This document shows positions 8,385-16,727 of a stretch of DNA of 56,916 nucleotides, piece after piece; within the stretch, counting starts at the first letter, position 1, and every line of letters begins with the position of its first letter. The stretch lies in NCBI RefSeq assembly GCF_025370785.1, contig NZ_JAMXFA010000042.1:1-56916 (forward strand). Reading direction: 5' to 3'. Both the position numbers and the translations under genes were made by a program. The notes beneath the pieces were generated by a model. That model ran no database searches, was not told the DNA's origin, and saw only the letters and a list, made by a program, of their open reading frames with translations. Source of the DNA: Laspinema olomoucense D3b (GTDB lineage: Bacteria > Cyanobacteriota > Cyanobacteriia > Cyanobacteriales > Laspinemataceae).

Positions 8385-11300
8385 ATGCACGCGATCGCTG
8401 ACTATTTGATCACCGAAAAAATTCATGAAAGTGTTCACACCCTGGTGTACCGTGGATATCGGCCAGGGGATGACGCTTCTGTGATGATTAAAATTCCCAA
8501 TGCTGAATATCCGACGGTGGCGGAACTGGTTCGGTTGCGGAATCAATATGCGATCGCCAAAAATCTCAATGTCCCGGGAATTGTCAAAGCCTTAAGCCTA
8601 GAACGCGATCGCAATGGGTTGGCTCTGATTCTGGAAGATTTTGGCGGCATATCTTTAAAAGATTATATCACCTCTCATCCGCTTTCTATTGCTGACTTTC
8701 TCTACATCGGCATCCAGATTGCAGATGCGTTAGAAGCCTTGTATCAAAATCGCATCATTCATAAAGATATCAAGCCGGATAATATTTTAATTCACCCCCT
8801 GACCAAGCAGGTTAAGGTGACGGATTTTAGTATTTCTTCTCGGTTGCCTAAAGAATCCCTGACTTTGGTGAATCCCAATGCCTTAGAGGGGACTTTGGCT
8901 TATATTTCTCCGGAACAAACCGGGCGCATGAACCGCTTTATTGATTATCGCACGGATTTTTATTCGTTGGGCGTAACGTTTTATGAACTGTTAACGGGAA
9001 CTTTACCCTTTGTCTCGACGGATGCGATGGAATTAGTCCATTATCACATTGCCAAACAGCCGGTCCCACCGAACCGAGTGGTTTCGGATCTTCCCCAGGC
9101 GATCGCGGATATGGTGATGAAACTGATGGCGAAAAATGCCGAAGAAAGATATCAAACGGCGCGGGGGTTAAAAGCAGATTTAGAAACCTGTTTGATGCAG
9201 CTACAAACCACGGGGACTATTCAACCCTTTGCCATCGCCCAGAAAGATATTGCAGCGCGATTCCAGATTCCGGAAAAACTGTACGGACGAGAGGAGGAAA
9301 TCCACCGCTTAATGGGGGCATTTGAGGCGGTTGCCGCAGGGGGTGCTCAACTGATGTTAGTGGCGGGATATTCAGGGATTGGTAAATCCGCTTTAGTTCA
9401 GGAAGTCCACAAACCGATTCTGGCAAAACGGGGTTATTTTATCTCAGGAAAATTTGACCAGTTTAAGCGAAATATCCCGTTTGCACCCCTGATTCAAGCG
9501 TTTCAAGATTTAATTCGCTACCACATCCTCACGGAAAGTCCCAAGGCGATCGCCACTTGGAAAAAACAACTCACTGCCGCCTTAGAAAAACAAGGGCAGG
9601 TTATCATTGATGTAATTCCTGAACTGGAATTACTGTTAGGAAAACAACCGGCCCTCCCGGAACTACCGGCGGCTGAATCCCAAAATCGATTTAATCGGAT
9701 TTTTCCCAACTTTATTCGCGTATTTGCTGATGAACAGCATCCGTTGGTGTTGTTTTTAGATGATTTACAATGGGCGGACATCGCGTCCTTAAAGTTACTA
9801 GAGTTACTCTTAAGCGACGCAGATTTACACCATGTGCTGGTGATTGGGGCTTATCGGGATAACGAAGTGAGTCCGGTTCACCCCTTGATGTTGATGGTTA
9901 ATCGCCTCCAACAAACTCAGGGGGTGGGGTTCAACCGGATTGAAGTTCCACCCCTGAAGCGCCAGGATTTGAATCACTTAGTTGCCGATGCCTTAACCTG
10001 TCCCGAAACGCGATCGCAACCCGTTTCCGAACTGGTGTTTCAAAAAACCGAAGGAAATCCCTTCTTTGTTACCCAGTTTTTAAAGTCCCTTTATGAGGAT
10101 CATTTATTAGAGTACGATGGCGATCGCGGGTATTGGCAGTGTGATCTCACCCAAGTTAGATCCTTAGCGATTTCCGAGAACATTGTAGACTTTATGGCGA
10201 CTCAGTTGCAACGGTTACCGGCCCCCACCCAAACCGTTTTAACCTTAGCCGCTTGTATCGGACATCAATTCGATCTCGCCACCTTAGGGTTAGTCTATCA
10301 GCATTCCCTCGGGGAAACCTCAGCCCAGTTATGGGAAGCTTTGCAATCCGGTGTGGTGATTCCGGTGAGCGAATTGTATAAATTCTTCCAAGGGGATTCG
10401 GGGTCTGAGGGAGAAGAGATTAACGCTGAAGTCCCTTCAGTGCAGTATAAATTTTTACACGATCGCGTCCAGCAAGCCGCTTATTCTCTCATTCCCGACC
10501 CGGAAAAACAAGCCACTCACCTCAAAATCGGACGGTTACTGTTACAAAATACCCCCGGAGAAGCTGTTGAAGAAAAAGTTTTTGATTTAGTCAATCAATT
10601 AAATATGGGGGCAGATTTAATCGAAAATTCAGGGGAGAAATATCAATTAGCGGCCTTGAATCTACAAGCCGGACATAAAGCCAAAGCTGCCACGGCTTAC
10701 GAACCCGCCTTACGGTATTTGGATGCAGGTTTAGCCTTATTGAATCCCACCAGTTGGGGCGATCGCTATGATTTAACCCTCCAGCTTCATCTGGCAGCCG
10801 CCGAATCTGCCTATTTGAGTACCGCGTTTGAACGCATGGAGTGCCTCGCCCAACTTGTCCTGGAAAAAGCCGATACACTCCTGGACAAAATTCAAGTTTA
10901 TGAGGTCAAAATCCAAGCCTACACCGCCCAAAATAAACAACTTGAGGCCCTGGCTACCGCCCGAGAAGCCCTCGCTTTATTGGGAATTAACTTACCGGAA
11001 CAACCCACATTTGATCACATTCAGCACGGACTAGGAGAACTGTTTTCCCGCTTAAAGGAACACCGGGTCGAAGCCTTAAGCGAATTGCCCAAAATGAGCA
11101 ATTCTAACATAAAAGCGGCGATGCGGATTCTGAATAGTGCCATTGCACCCGCTTATCAAGCTGCGCCTTTATTGTTACCTTTGCTGGTTTTTGAAGAAGT
11201 TAATCTGTCTTTGGAATATGGCAATACAGAGGAATCGACTTATGCCTACGGCTGTTATGGATTAATTTTATGTGGCCTTGTGGGAGATATCGACACCGGC

Positions 11301-13838
11301 CATCGATTTGGCCAATTAGCCTTAAAGGTTTTGGCCCAATTCGAGAATCAGAAACTCAAAGCCCGGACGGTTATGGTGGTGAATAATAATGTCCGGTTCT
11401 GGAAGGAACCCCTCCAGCGTACCATTGCACCTTTACTCCTCGCTTATGAGAGTGGATTGGAAACTGGAGACGTAGAATATGCCGGGTTATGTGCTTATAA
11501 TTACTGTGGTAATTCCTATTTTGCCGGGAAGGAATTGGGTCAGTTGGAAGCGGAAATGTCTTCCTACAGCTTGCTGATGGAGAAACTCAAGCAGACGAAT
11601 ACCCTCAACTATCAAAAAATGTATTGGCAGGTGGTGTCCCACTTAATTCGAGGGGCAGATCATCCTGATTTTCTGGTGGGGGAACTCTATAATGAGTTCA
11701 CAATGTTACCCCTGCATGAACAAACTAGCGATCGCTACGCCTTATGTTGTTTATACCTGCACAAACTCATTCTCAGCTATCTCTTCAGAGAAAACGAATC
11801 GGCCTTTGAAAATGCCGGGATAGGGGCGAATTATTTAGATGGTTTGACTGCGGTTTACCCCTTACCTTTGTTTTATTTTTATGACTCTCTGGCTGCATTA
11901 GGGGTTTATCCGAAGCGGTCTGAATCTGAACAAGAAGTGCTTTGGAATAAGGTCGAGGAAAATCAAGGGAAGATGAAAAAATGGGCAGAATTTGCCCCCG
12001 ATAATTTTCTGCATAAATATGAACTGGTGGAAGCAGAAAAAGCCCGAGTTAGGGGGGACCTGGCTGAGGCGATCGCCGGTTATGACCGGGCCATTCTCCA
12101 CGCCCGGGAAAGCCTATATATCCAAGAAGAAGCCCTGGCTAATGAACTCGCCGGTGAATTTCATCTCCAGCGGGGGAGTCAACAAATAGCCCAGTTTTAT
12201 TTAACTGAAGCCTACTATGGATATGTGCGGTGGTCAGCGAGTGCTAAGGTAAAATTTTTAGAACAAAAATATCCCTTAGTGTTGGCCCGAGTCACCCAAC
12301 GCTCAGTGATTCGGCCCTTCAGCATTCAGGAAACCATTTCCTCTTTTGCCACCACCAGTACCAGCATCACCCAAGGTTCTTCCGCCTTAGATATGACCAC
12401 GGTGATGAAAGCTGCATTAGCGCTTTCTGAAGAACTGGTTTTGGATAAATTTCTCAATAAATTAATGCGAGTTATCCTGGAAAATGCCGGGGCACAGACT
12501 GGGTTTTTAATTTTAGAACAAGAGGGAAAACAAGTCATTCAAGCGGCTGGAAATATTGAGGATGAGACGGTGACGACTACCATACCGTCCATTGAAATTA
12601 GTTGTGCGGGAATTCCTCTGGAAGATTTCTCATGTTTGCCCTTGAGTATTATTAATTATGTGCATCGAACCGGGGAAGTTCTGGTTTTGAATAATGCGGC
12701 GGTAGAGTCGGTCTTTACCACGGACCCGTATATTACCGCGAAGAAACCGAAATCAATTCTGTGCTTCCCGATCGCCTACCAAGGGCAAACCGTAGCAATT
12801 TTATACTTAGAAAATAACTTGAGTACCGGCGTGTTTACCCGCGATCGCCTCGAAGTTTTAAAGTTACTTTCGTCTCAGGCTGCTATTTCTTTAGAAAATG
12901 CCCGACTATACCATAATTTAGAACAGTCGATTCAGGACTTAAAAGAAGCCCAATTGCAACTGGTTCAGACGGAAAAAATGTCTACTTTGGGACAGTTAGT
13001 CGCGGGAGTCGCCCACGAAATCAACAATCCCCTCAGCTTCGTTCACGGCAATCTGAATTTGGCCCTAGAATATGCAGAAGATTTGCTCACCCATTTGCAA
13101 CTCTATCGGCAATCCTATCCCGAACCTGTTGCAGATATCCAAAATCATGCCATTGCGATCGATTTAGAATACTTGCAAGAAGATTTCCCGCAACTGCTGC
13201 GATCCATGAATCTCGGAACCGATCGCATCAAGGAAATTGTTAAATCCCTAAAGAATTTTTCCCGCAAAGATGCCGGGGTTTTTCAAAAAGCGGATATTCA
13301 TGCGGGACTAGATAGCACGCTGCTGATTTTATCTAATCGCTTGAAAGCCACAGGTTCTAAATCAGCAGTTACGGTGATTAAAGAGTATGGAAAGCTCCCC
13401 TTAGTGCAATGTTATCCGGGCCAACTGAATCAGGTATTTATGAACTTGATTGCTAATGCGATCGATGCCTTAGAATCAGGAGTTTCGAGCCATTGGTCCG
13501 GCGTTACCAATGGTTCTTCTGAAGAGAATAATTCTGCACTTTTACCTAAAGAACCGGAATCTAAAACCCTTCGCATTCGGACAGAAGTGAAAGAAAATTG
13601 CGTCGCCATTCACATTGCTGACAATGGTGCGGGGATGAGCGAGGAGGTGCAAAAACAACTATTTCGTACTTTCTTTACCACGAAACCGGAAGGGAAAGGG
13701 ACGGGACTGGGGTTATCGATTAGTCACCAAATTATTGTGGATCGTCATCAGGGACAACTCCTCTGTACCTCCCAACCTGGGGAAGGCACAGAGTTTACGA
13801 TTGAAATTCCGATTCACCCTGAAAACCGTCCGGTTTAA
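8385..13838 (+). CDS. Ser/Thr kinase - AAA ATPase - GAF - histidine kinase fusion
   Basis: An 1817-residue protein of the trifunctional cyanobacterial type. A Ser/Thr kinase domain (1-265) has the lysine in VMIKI, HKDIKPDN at 126-133 and DFS in place of DFG at 147-149. An AAA/STAND-type ATPase follows, with Walker A GYSGIGKSAL near 327-336 and LFLDDLQWAD as Walker B. A long helical, TPR-like region spans about 550-1240, then a GAF domain (about 1345-1500). The histidine kinase end has H near 1544 in AHEINNP and intact N and G boxes. The protein is soluble. Ser/Thr and His phosphorylation in one chain suggests cross-talk signalling; the signal is unknown. The DFS variant is, as I recall, common in this family, so the domain need not be inactive. 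Confidence 0.92.
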   Translation: MHAIADYLITEKIHESVHTLVYRGYRPGDDASVMIKIPNAEYPTVAELVRLRNQYAIAKNLNVPGIVKALSLERDRNGLALILEDFGGISLKDYITSHPLSIADFLYIGIQIADALEALYQNRIIHKDIKPDNILIHPLTKQVKVTDFSISSRLPKESLTLVNPNALEGTLAYISPEQTGRMNRFIDYRTDFYSLGVTFYELLTGTLPFVSTDAMELVHYHIAKQPVPPNRVVSDLPQAIADMVMKLMAKNAEERYQTARGLKADLETCLMQLQTTGTIQPFAIAQKDIAARFQIPEKLYGREEEIHRLMGAFEAVAAGGAQLMLVAGYSGIGKSALVQEVHKPILAKRGYFISGKFDQFKRNIPFAPLIQAFQDLIRYHILTESPKAIATWKKQLTAALEKQGQVIIDVIPELELLLGKQPALPELPAAESQNRFNRIFPNFIRVFADEQHPLVLFLDDLQWADIASLKLLELLLSDADLHHVLVIGAYRDNEVSPVHPLMLMVNRLQQTQGVGFNRIEVPPLKRQDLNHLVADALTCPETRSQPVSELVFQKTEGNPFFVTQFLKSLYEDHLLEYDGDRGYWQCDLTQVRSLAISENIVDFMATQLQRLPAPTQTVLTLAACIGHQFDLATLGLVYQHSLGETSAQLWEALQSGVVIPVSELYKFFQGDSGSEGEEINAEVPSVQYKFLHDRVQQAAYSLIPDPEKQATHLKIGRLLLQNTPGEAVEEKVFDLVNQLNMGADLIENSGEKYQLAALNLQAGHKAKAATAYEPALRYLDAGLALLNPTSWGDRYDLTLQLHLAAAESAYLSTAFERMECLAQLVLEKADTLLDKIQVYEVKIQAYTAQNKQLEALATAREALALLGINLPEQPTFDHIQHGLGELFSRLKEHRVEALSELPKMSNSNIKAAMRILNSAIAPAYQAAPLLLPLLVFEEVNLSLEYGNTEESTYAYGCYGLILCGLVGDIDTGHRFGQLALKVLAQFENQKLKARTVMVVNNNVRFWKEPLQRTIAPLLLAYESGLETGDVEYAGLCAYNYCGNSYFAGKELGQLEAEMSSYSLLMEKLKQTNTLNYQKMYWQVVSHLIRGADHPDFLVGELYNEFTMLPLHEQTSDRYALCCLYLHKLILSYLFRENESAFENAGIGANYLDGLTAVYPLPLFYFYDSLAALGVYPKRSESEQEVLWNKVEENQGKMKKWAEFAPDNFLHKYELVEAEKARVRGDLAEAIAGYDRAILHARESLYIQEEALANELAGEFHLQRGSQQIAQFYLTEAYYGYVRWSASAKVKFLEQKYPLVLARVTQRSVIRPFSIQETISSFATTSTSITQGSSALDMTTVMKAALALSEELVLDKFLNKLMRVILENAGAQTGFLILEQEGKQVIQAAGNIEDETVTTTIPSIEISCAGIPLEDFSCLPLSIINYVHRTGEVLVLNNAAVESVFTTDPYITAKKPKSILCFPIAYQGQTVAILYLENNLSTGVFTRDRLEVLKLLSSQAAISLENARLYHNLEQSIQDLKEAQLQLVQTEKMSTLGQLVAGVAHEINNPLSFVHGNLNLALEYAEDLLTHLQLYRQSYPEPVADIQNHAIAIDLEYLQEDFPQLLRSMNLGTDRIKEIVKSLKNFSRKDAGVFQKADIHAGLDSTLLILSNRLKATGSKSAVTVIKEYGKLPLVQCYPGQLNQVFMNLIANAIDALESGVSSHWSGVTNGSSEENNSALLPKEPESKTLRIRTEVKENCVAIHIADNGAGMSEEVQKQLFRTFFTTKPEGKGTGLGLSISHQIIVDRHQGQLLCTSQPGEGTEFTIEIPIHPENRPV

Positions 13839-13844
13839 TCTGAA

Positions 13845-14783
13845 TTAGAACCGAGGCGATCGCCCGACGGTTTCTAGGATTTTCAGAGGACCTGCTGATT
13901 GCAGAAGCTCCATTTCCTGAGCATTCCGGACAAAGAGGGAACCGGCAAAGGCGAGGGAATTAATCGAAATGGATTCAAAATTTTCCTGCGATCGCGGGAC
14001 AATTAGCATCCAGTTTCTGGTCATCAAAAGATTGTAAGGACCGGCTTGTTTGGGACTCGTTTCCTCCGCTTTTAAACCTACGGTTGCTAACAGTTGGAAA
14101 TAGGATTTGAGGGTGATTTGCGCCGCTTCCACTGGATGATTAAATAAGTCGGGGTCAAAAAAGCTGACGGCACAATCAAAGGGAAAGGCGGCGATCTTTC
14201 CGACCCCATCTATTACCGTTGCCGACATGATTGCCGCTTCCAAGGGAATCCTCGGTCCCTCGGCGGCGATCGGCAGGGGGACTAATTGCAAATGTTTGTG
14301 TCTCTGACTCGCCCCGGCTTCCTTTCCACCATTATAAAACCCTAACCCATCAAACTGCTGTAAACAGCCCCACATCGCCTCAAAATCGGCTAGAGTGAGT
14401 AACATTTCCTGGTCCTCCAACTCCCGGGTCACTAATAGCAAATGATAGTCTACGACATTAAATTTATTTAGCAAACAAACATGAGTGGGGGAAATATCAG
14501 TAACAAATAAATCGCGTTCGTAGGGTAAAAAAGGATTAAATTCTTGACCCGATTTTTGAGTTTTCTGGGCTTCCGATTGCTTGGCTTTCTGCTTACGAAC
14601 GAGATTCGACAAAATCCGCACTAAAAAGCGCATTCCCTGGGTTTCTAAAAACTCTGAGTCAGTGGGAATCGATTGGAGTGCACCGGATTCTATTCCCTGT
14701 TTTGTACAGTGTTTCACCTTAAACCATAACGTATCCGGTTCTAGGGTAAGGCTGCTTTGCATCCTCGGTTTGTCCTCTATCAT
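13845..14783 (-). CDS. ATP adenylyltransferase (Ap4A phosphorylase-like)
   Basis: This protein is likely to cleave diadenosine tetraphosphate with phosphate, giving ATP and ADP. The HIT-like catalytic segment GGKEAGASQRHKHLQLVPLP carries the HxH motif, preceded by NKFNVVDYHLLLVTRE, a typical strand of the family; a second conserved part (KQAGPYNLLMTRNWMLIVPR) follows. The frame is open further upstream to 14990, but that part is low-complexity in relation to the family and overlaps the divergent helicase gene. The ATG at 14783 (MIEDKPRM) or 14762 is the better start. It is convergent with the giant kinase, 6 bp apart, and divergent from the Dnd island. Confidence 0.82.
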   Translation of the reverse strand: MIEDKPRMQSSLTLEPDTLWFKVKHCTKQGIESGALQSIPTDSEFLETQGMRFLVRILSNLVRKQKAKQSEAQKTQKSGQEFNPFLPYERDLFVTDISPTHVCLLNKFNVVDYHLLLVTRELEDQEMLLTLADFEAMWGCLQQFDGLGFYNGGKEAGASQRHKHLQLVPLPIAAEGPRIPLEAAIMSATVIDGVGKIAAFPFDCAVSFFDPDLFNHPVEAAQITLKSYFQLLATVGLKAEETSPKQAGPYNLLMTRNWMLIVPRSQENFESISINSLAFAGSLFVRNAQEMELLQSAGPLKILETVGRSPRF

Positions 14784-14966
14784 GATGGCAATGTGACGGA
14801 TAGGATTACCGGATCTACTGTAGAACAGATTCTGACATTTGACTAGACTGTAGCGGATTGGGTTAATTCCTGGGGTGATGGCTCTCTCTATTTTAGCAGG
14901 GTTTAACTGAAAATTCCAGGATTTTAAGATAAAATAAAAAATATTTTTTAATCCCAAATTTGACAG

Positions 14967-16364
14967 ATGAGTGCATCGAATCCTGCTCAAAGATCGGGAC
15001 CGGGGGTTCCGACTCTACCGCCTAATTTGCATCTGCGATCGTATCAAAAACAGGCGATCGCCAGTTGGTTTGGCAATCAGGGACGAGGAACCCTGAAAAT
15101 GGCAACGGGAAGCGGCAAAACCATCGCTGCTTTAGCGATCGCCACGGAACTGTATCACCGCATTGGATTACAAGTGTTGCTTATCCTCTGTCCCTACCGC
15201 CACCTCGTCAATCAGTGGGCGCGAGAATGTGAGACATTTGGATTGGCCCCGATTTTAGCCTTTGAAAATGTTTACACCTGGCACAGTCAGCTTTCCACCC
15301 AACTTTACAACGTCCGGGCTAACCTCCAGCCTTTTCTCACAATTATTACGACTAATGCCACCCTGATTAGTGAGGGATTACAGTCTCAATTGCGGTTTTT
15401 CCCCGAAAAAACCTTGATTATAGGGGATGAAGCCCATAACCTGGGTGCCCCGCGTCTTGAAGAAAGTTTACCCCGTCAAATTGGCTTACGATTAGCCCTT
15501 TCTGCTACCCCAGAACGCTATTTTGATGAGACTGGAACAGCGGGTTTACTAGAGTATTTCGGCCCGGTTATTCCCCCGGAGCTGACCCTTGCTGATGCAA
15601 TTCGAGCAGGGGCATTAGTGCGGTATCTCTATTATCCGATTCTGGTGAATTTAACTGAATCTGAAGGCTATGCTTATATAAAATTAACAAAGCGCATTGG
15701 CTGGATATTAAGTCATCAAGAAAACCTGGATCTTGAGCATGATGATTTAAGAGGATTAGTGATGCAACGCGCCCGGTTAGTTGGATCAGCCAGTAATAAA
15801 TTAAATGCTTTGCGAGAGTTAATGAAAACTCGCCTGCATACCAGTCATACGTTATTTTATTGTGGGGATGGGACCGTTGAACAGTCCGGTTCTCGGGGCA
15901 GCGATCGCCAACTGGAAGCGGTTTCCCACCTGCTGGGGTCTGAACTTGGCTATCGGGTGAATACCTACACCGCTGACACGGCGATCGAGGAACGAGAAGA
16001 ATTGCGACGGCAATTTGAAAGCGGAGAATTACAAGGATTAGTCGCAATTCGCTGTTTAGATGAAGGGGTGGATATCCCTGCGATTAAAACCGCTGTGATT
16101 CTCGCCTCTAGTGGCAATCCCCGCCAGTTTATCCAACGTCGGGGCCGGATTTTGCGCCCCCATCCCAACAAGGATAGAGCCACTCTCTTTGATACCATTG
16201 TTATGCCTCCGAAACTCGACCGAGAAGCATTAGAAATCGAGCGAAATATCTTAAAAAAAGAATTGCGCCGCTTCATAGAATTTGCGGATTTAGCAGACAA
16301 TGCAGGGGAAGCGCGAATGCAATTACTTCAACTTCAGAAATCTTACGGATTATTAAGTCTTTGA
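14967..16364 (+). CDS. SF2 DEAH helicase, dnd-linked restriction family
   Basis: A 465-residue superfamily II helicase/translocase. Walker A MATGSGKT lies near residues 45-52, DEAH at 154-157, SAT at about 179, and motif VI QFIQRRGRILRP near 395. The layout matches the family named DNA phosphorothioation system restriction enzyme, known by co-occurrence with dnd genes rather than by biochemistry. I see no nuclease motif inside it, so if the system cleaves DNA, another subunit must do it or a cryptic fold exists. It is the first gene of a three-gene operon: 69 bp separate it from the next gene, which in turn overlaps the ATPase gene. It starts the island and diverges from the Ap4A phosphorylase-like gene. 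Confidence 0.82.
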   Translation: MSASNPAQRSGPGVPTLPPNLHLRSYQKQAIASWFGNQGRGTLKMATGSGKTIAALAIATELYHRIGLQVLLILCPYRHLVNQWARECETFGLAPILAFENVYTWHSQLSTQLYNVRANLQPFLTIITTNATLISEGLQSQLRFFPEKTLIIGDEAHNLGAPRLEESLPRQIGLRLALSATPERYFDETGTAGLLEYFGPVIPPELTLADAIRAGALVRYLYYPILVNLTESEGYAYIKLTKRIGWILSHQENLDLEHDDLRGLVMQRARLVGSASNKLNALRELMKTRLHTSHTLFYCGDGTVEQSGSRGSDRQLEAVSHLLGSELGYRVNTYTADTAIEEREELRRQFESGELQGLVAIRCLDEGVDIPAIKTAVILASSGNPRQFIQRRGRILRPHPNKDRATLFDTIVMPPKLDREALEIERNILKKELRRFIEFADLADNAGEARMQLLQLQKSYGLLSL

Positions 16365-16433
16365 CAGTTGGGGGAAACCCCGGTAAAATTAATGACAATT
16401 GGGTAACACTTCAATCGGGGAGGAAATCATCAA

Positions 16434-16727
16434 ATGTACGCCAGTCACCCGCCAGAATCAGATACAACTTTGGGAGTCGCCTATCCTTCCGGGACAGTTC
16501 CGGTCAAAAAGCACCTTATTTTCGCAGAAAATCAGCCCGCCTATCACCCCAGCAACCGACCCCAAGAGGAACTGCGCGATATCGAAGAACCAATCCTCAG
16601 TGCCTCCCCAGAAGTCCGCGCCATTATTGAGCGGGTTTTGCAAGCGGAAAAAGATAAACTCTATATGAAAATGCCCCGGAATATTAACGATGATATCCTC
16701 AAAATTGTCAAGGAAGTAATTCAATGA
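16434..16727 (+). CDS. Small protein between helicase and Rad50-like ATPase
   Basis: A 97-residue protein with a strong ribosome binding site (GGGGAGG) before its ATG. The first half is Pro-rich and probably disordered; the second half is helical and charged (SPEVRAIIERVLQAEKDKLY, then NDDILKIVKEVIQ). Its stop overlaps the ATG of the following ATPase gene (ATGA), a sign of translational coupling and equal dosage. This is the best evidence that it is real, since two other frames are also open here. I infer an adaptor or accessory subunit of the helicase/ATPase pair. I do not recognise a family. Confidence 0.72.
   Translation: MYASHPPESDTTLGVAYPSGTVPVKKHLIFAENQPAYHPSNRPQEELRDIEEPILSASPEVRAIIERVLQAEKDKLYMKMPRNINDDILKIVKEVIQ

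Noticed and set aside
8520-8900. Inactive Ser/Thr kinase because of DFS instead of DFG
   Set aside because: The aspartate is retained and the variant is, to my knowledge, common in this trifunctional family, so loss of activity cannot be claimed.
14784-14990. Extended N-terminus of the Ap4A phosphorylase-like gene
   Set aside because: The added 69 residues do not resemble the family and would overlap the divergent helicase start; the ATG at 14783 is preferred.
15568-16300. Minus-strand frames inside the helicase gene
   Set aside because: The helicase motifs are complete on the plus strand and the minus-strand peptides have no domain character.
16361-16668. Two further plus-strand frames over the 97-residue gene
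   Set aside because: Only the frame starting at 16434 has a strong ribosome site and an ATGA overlap with the ATPase gene. The others are rich in Ser/Pro/Arg and begin without a site.
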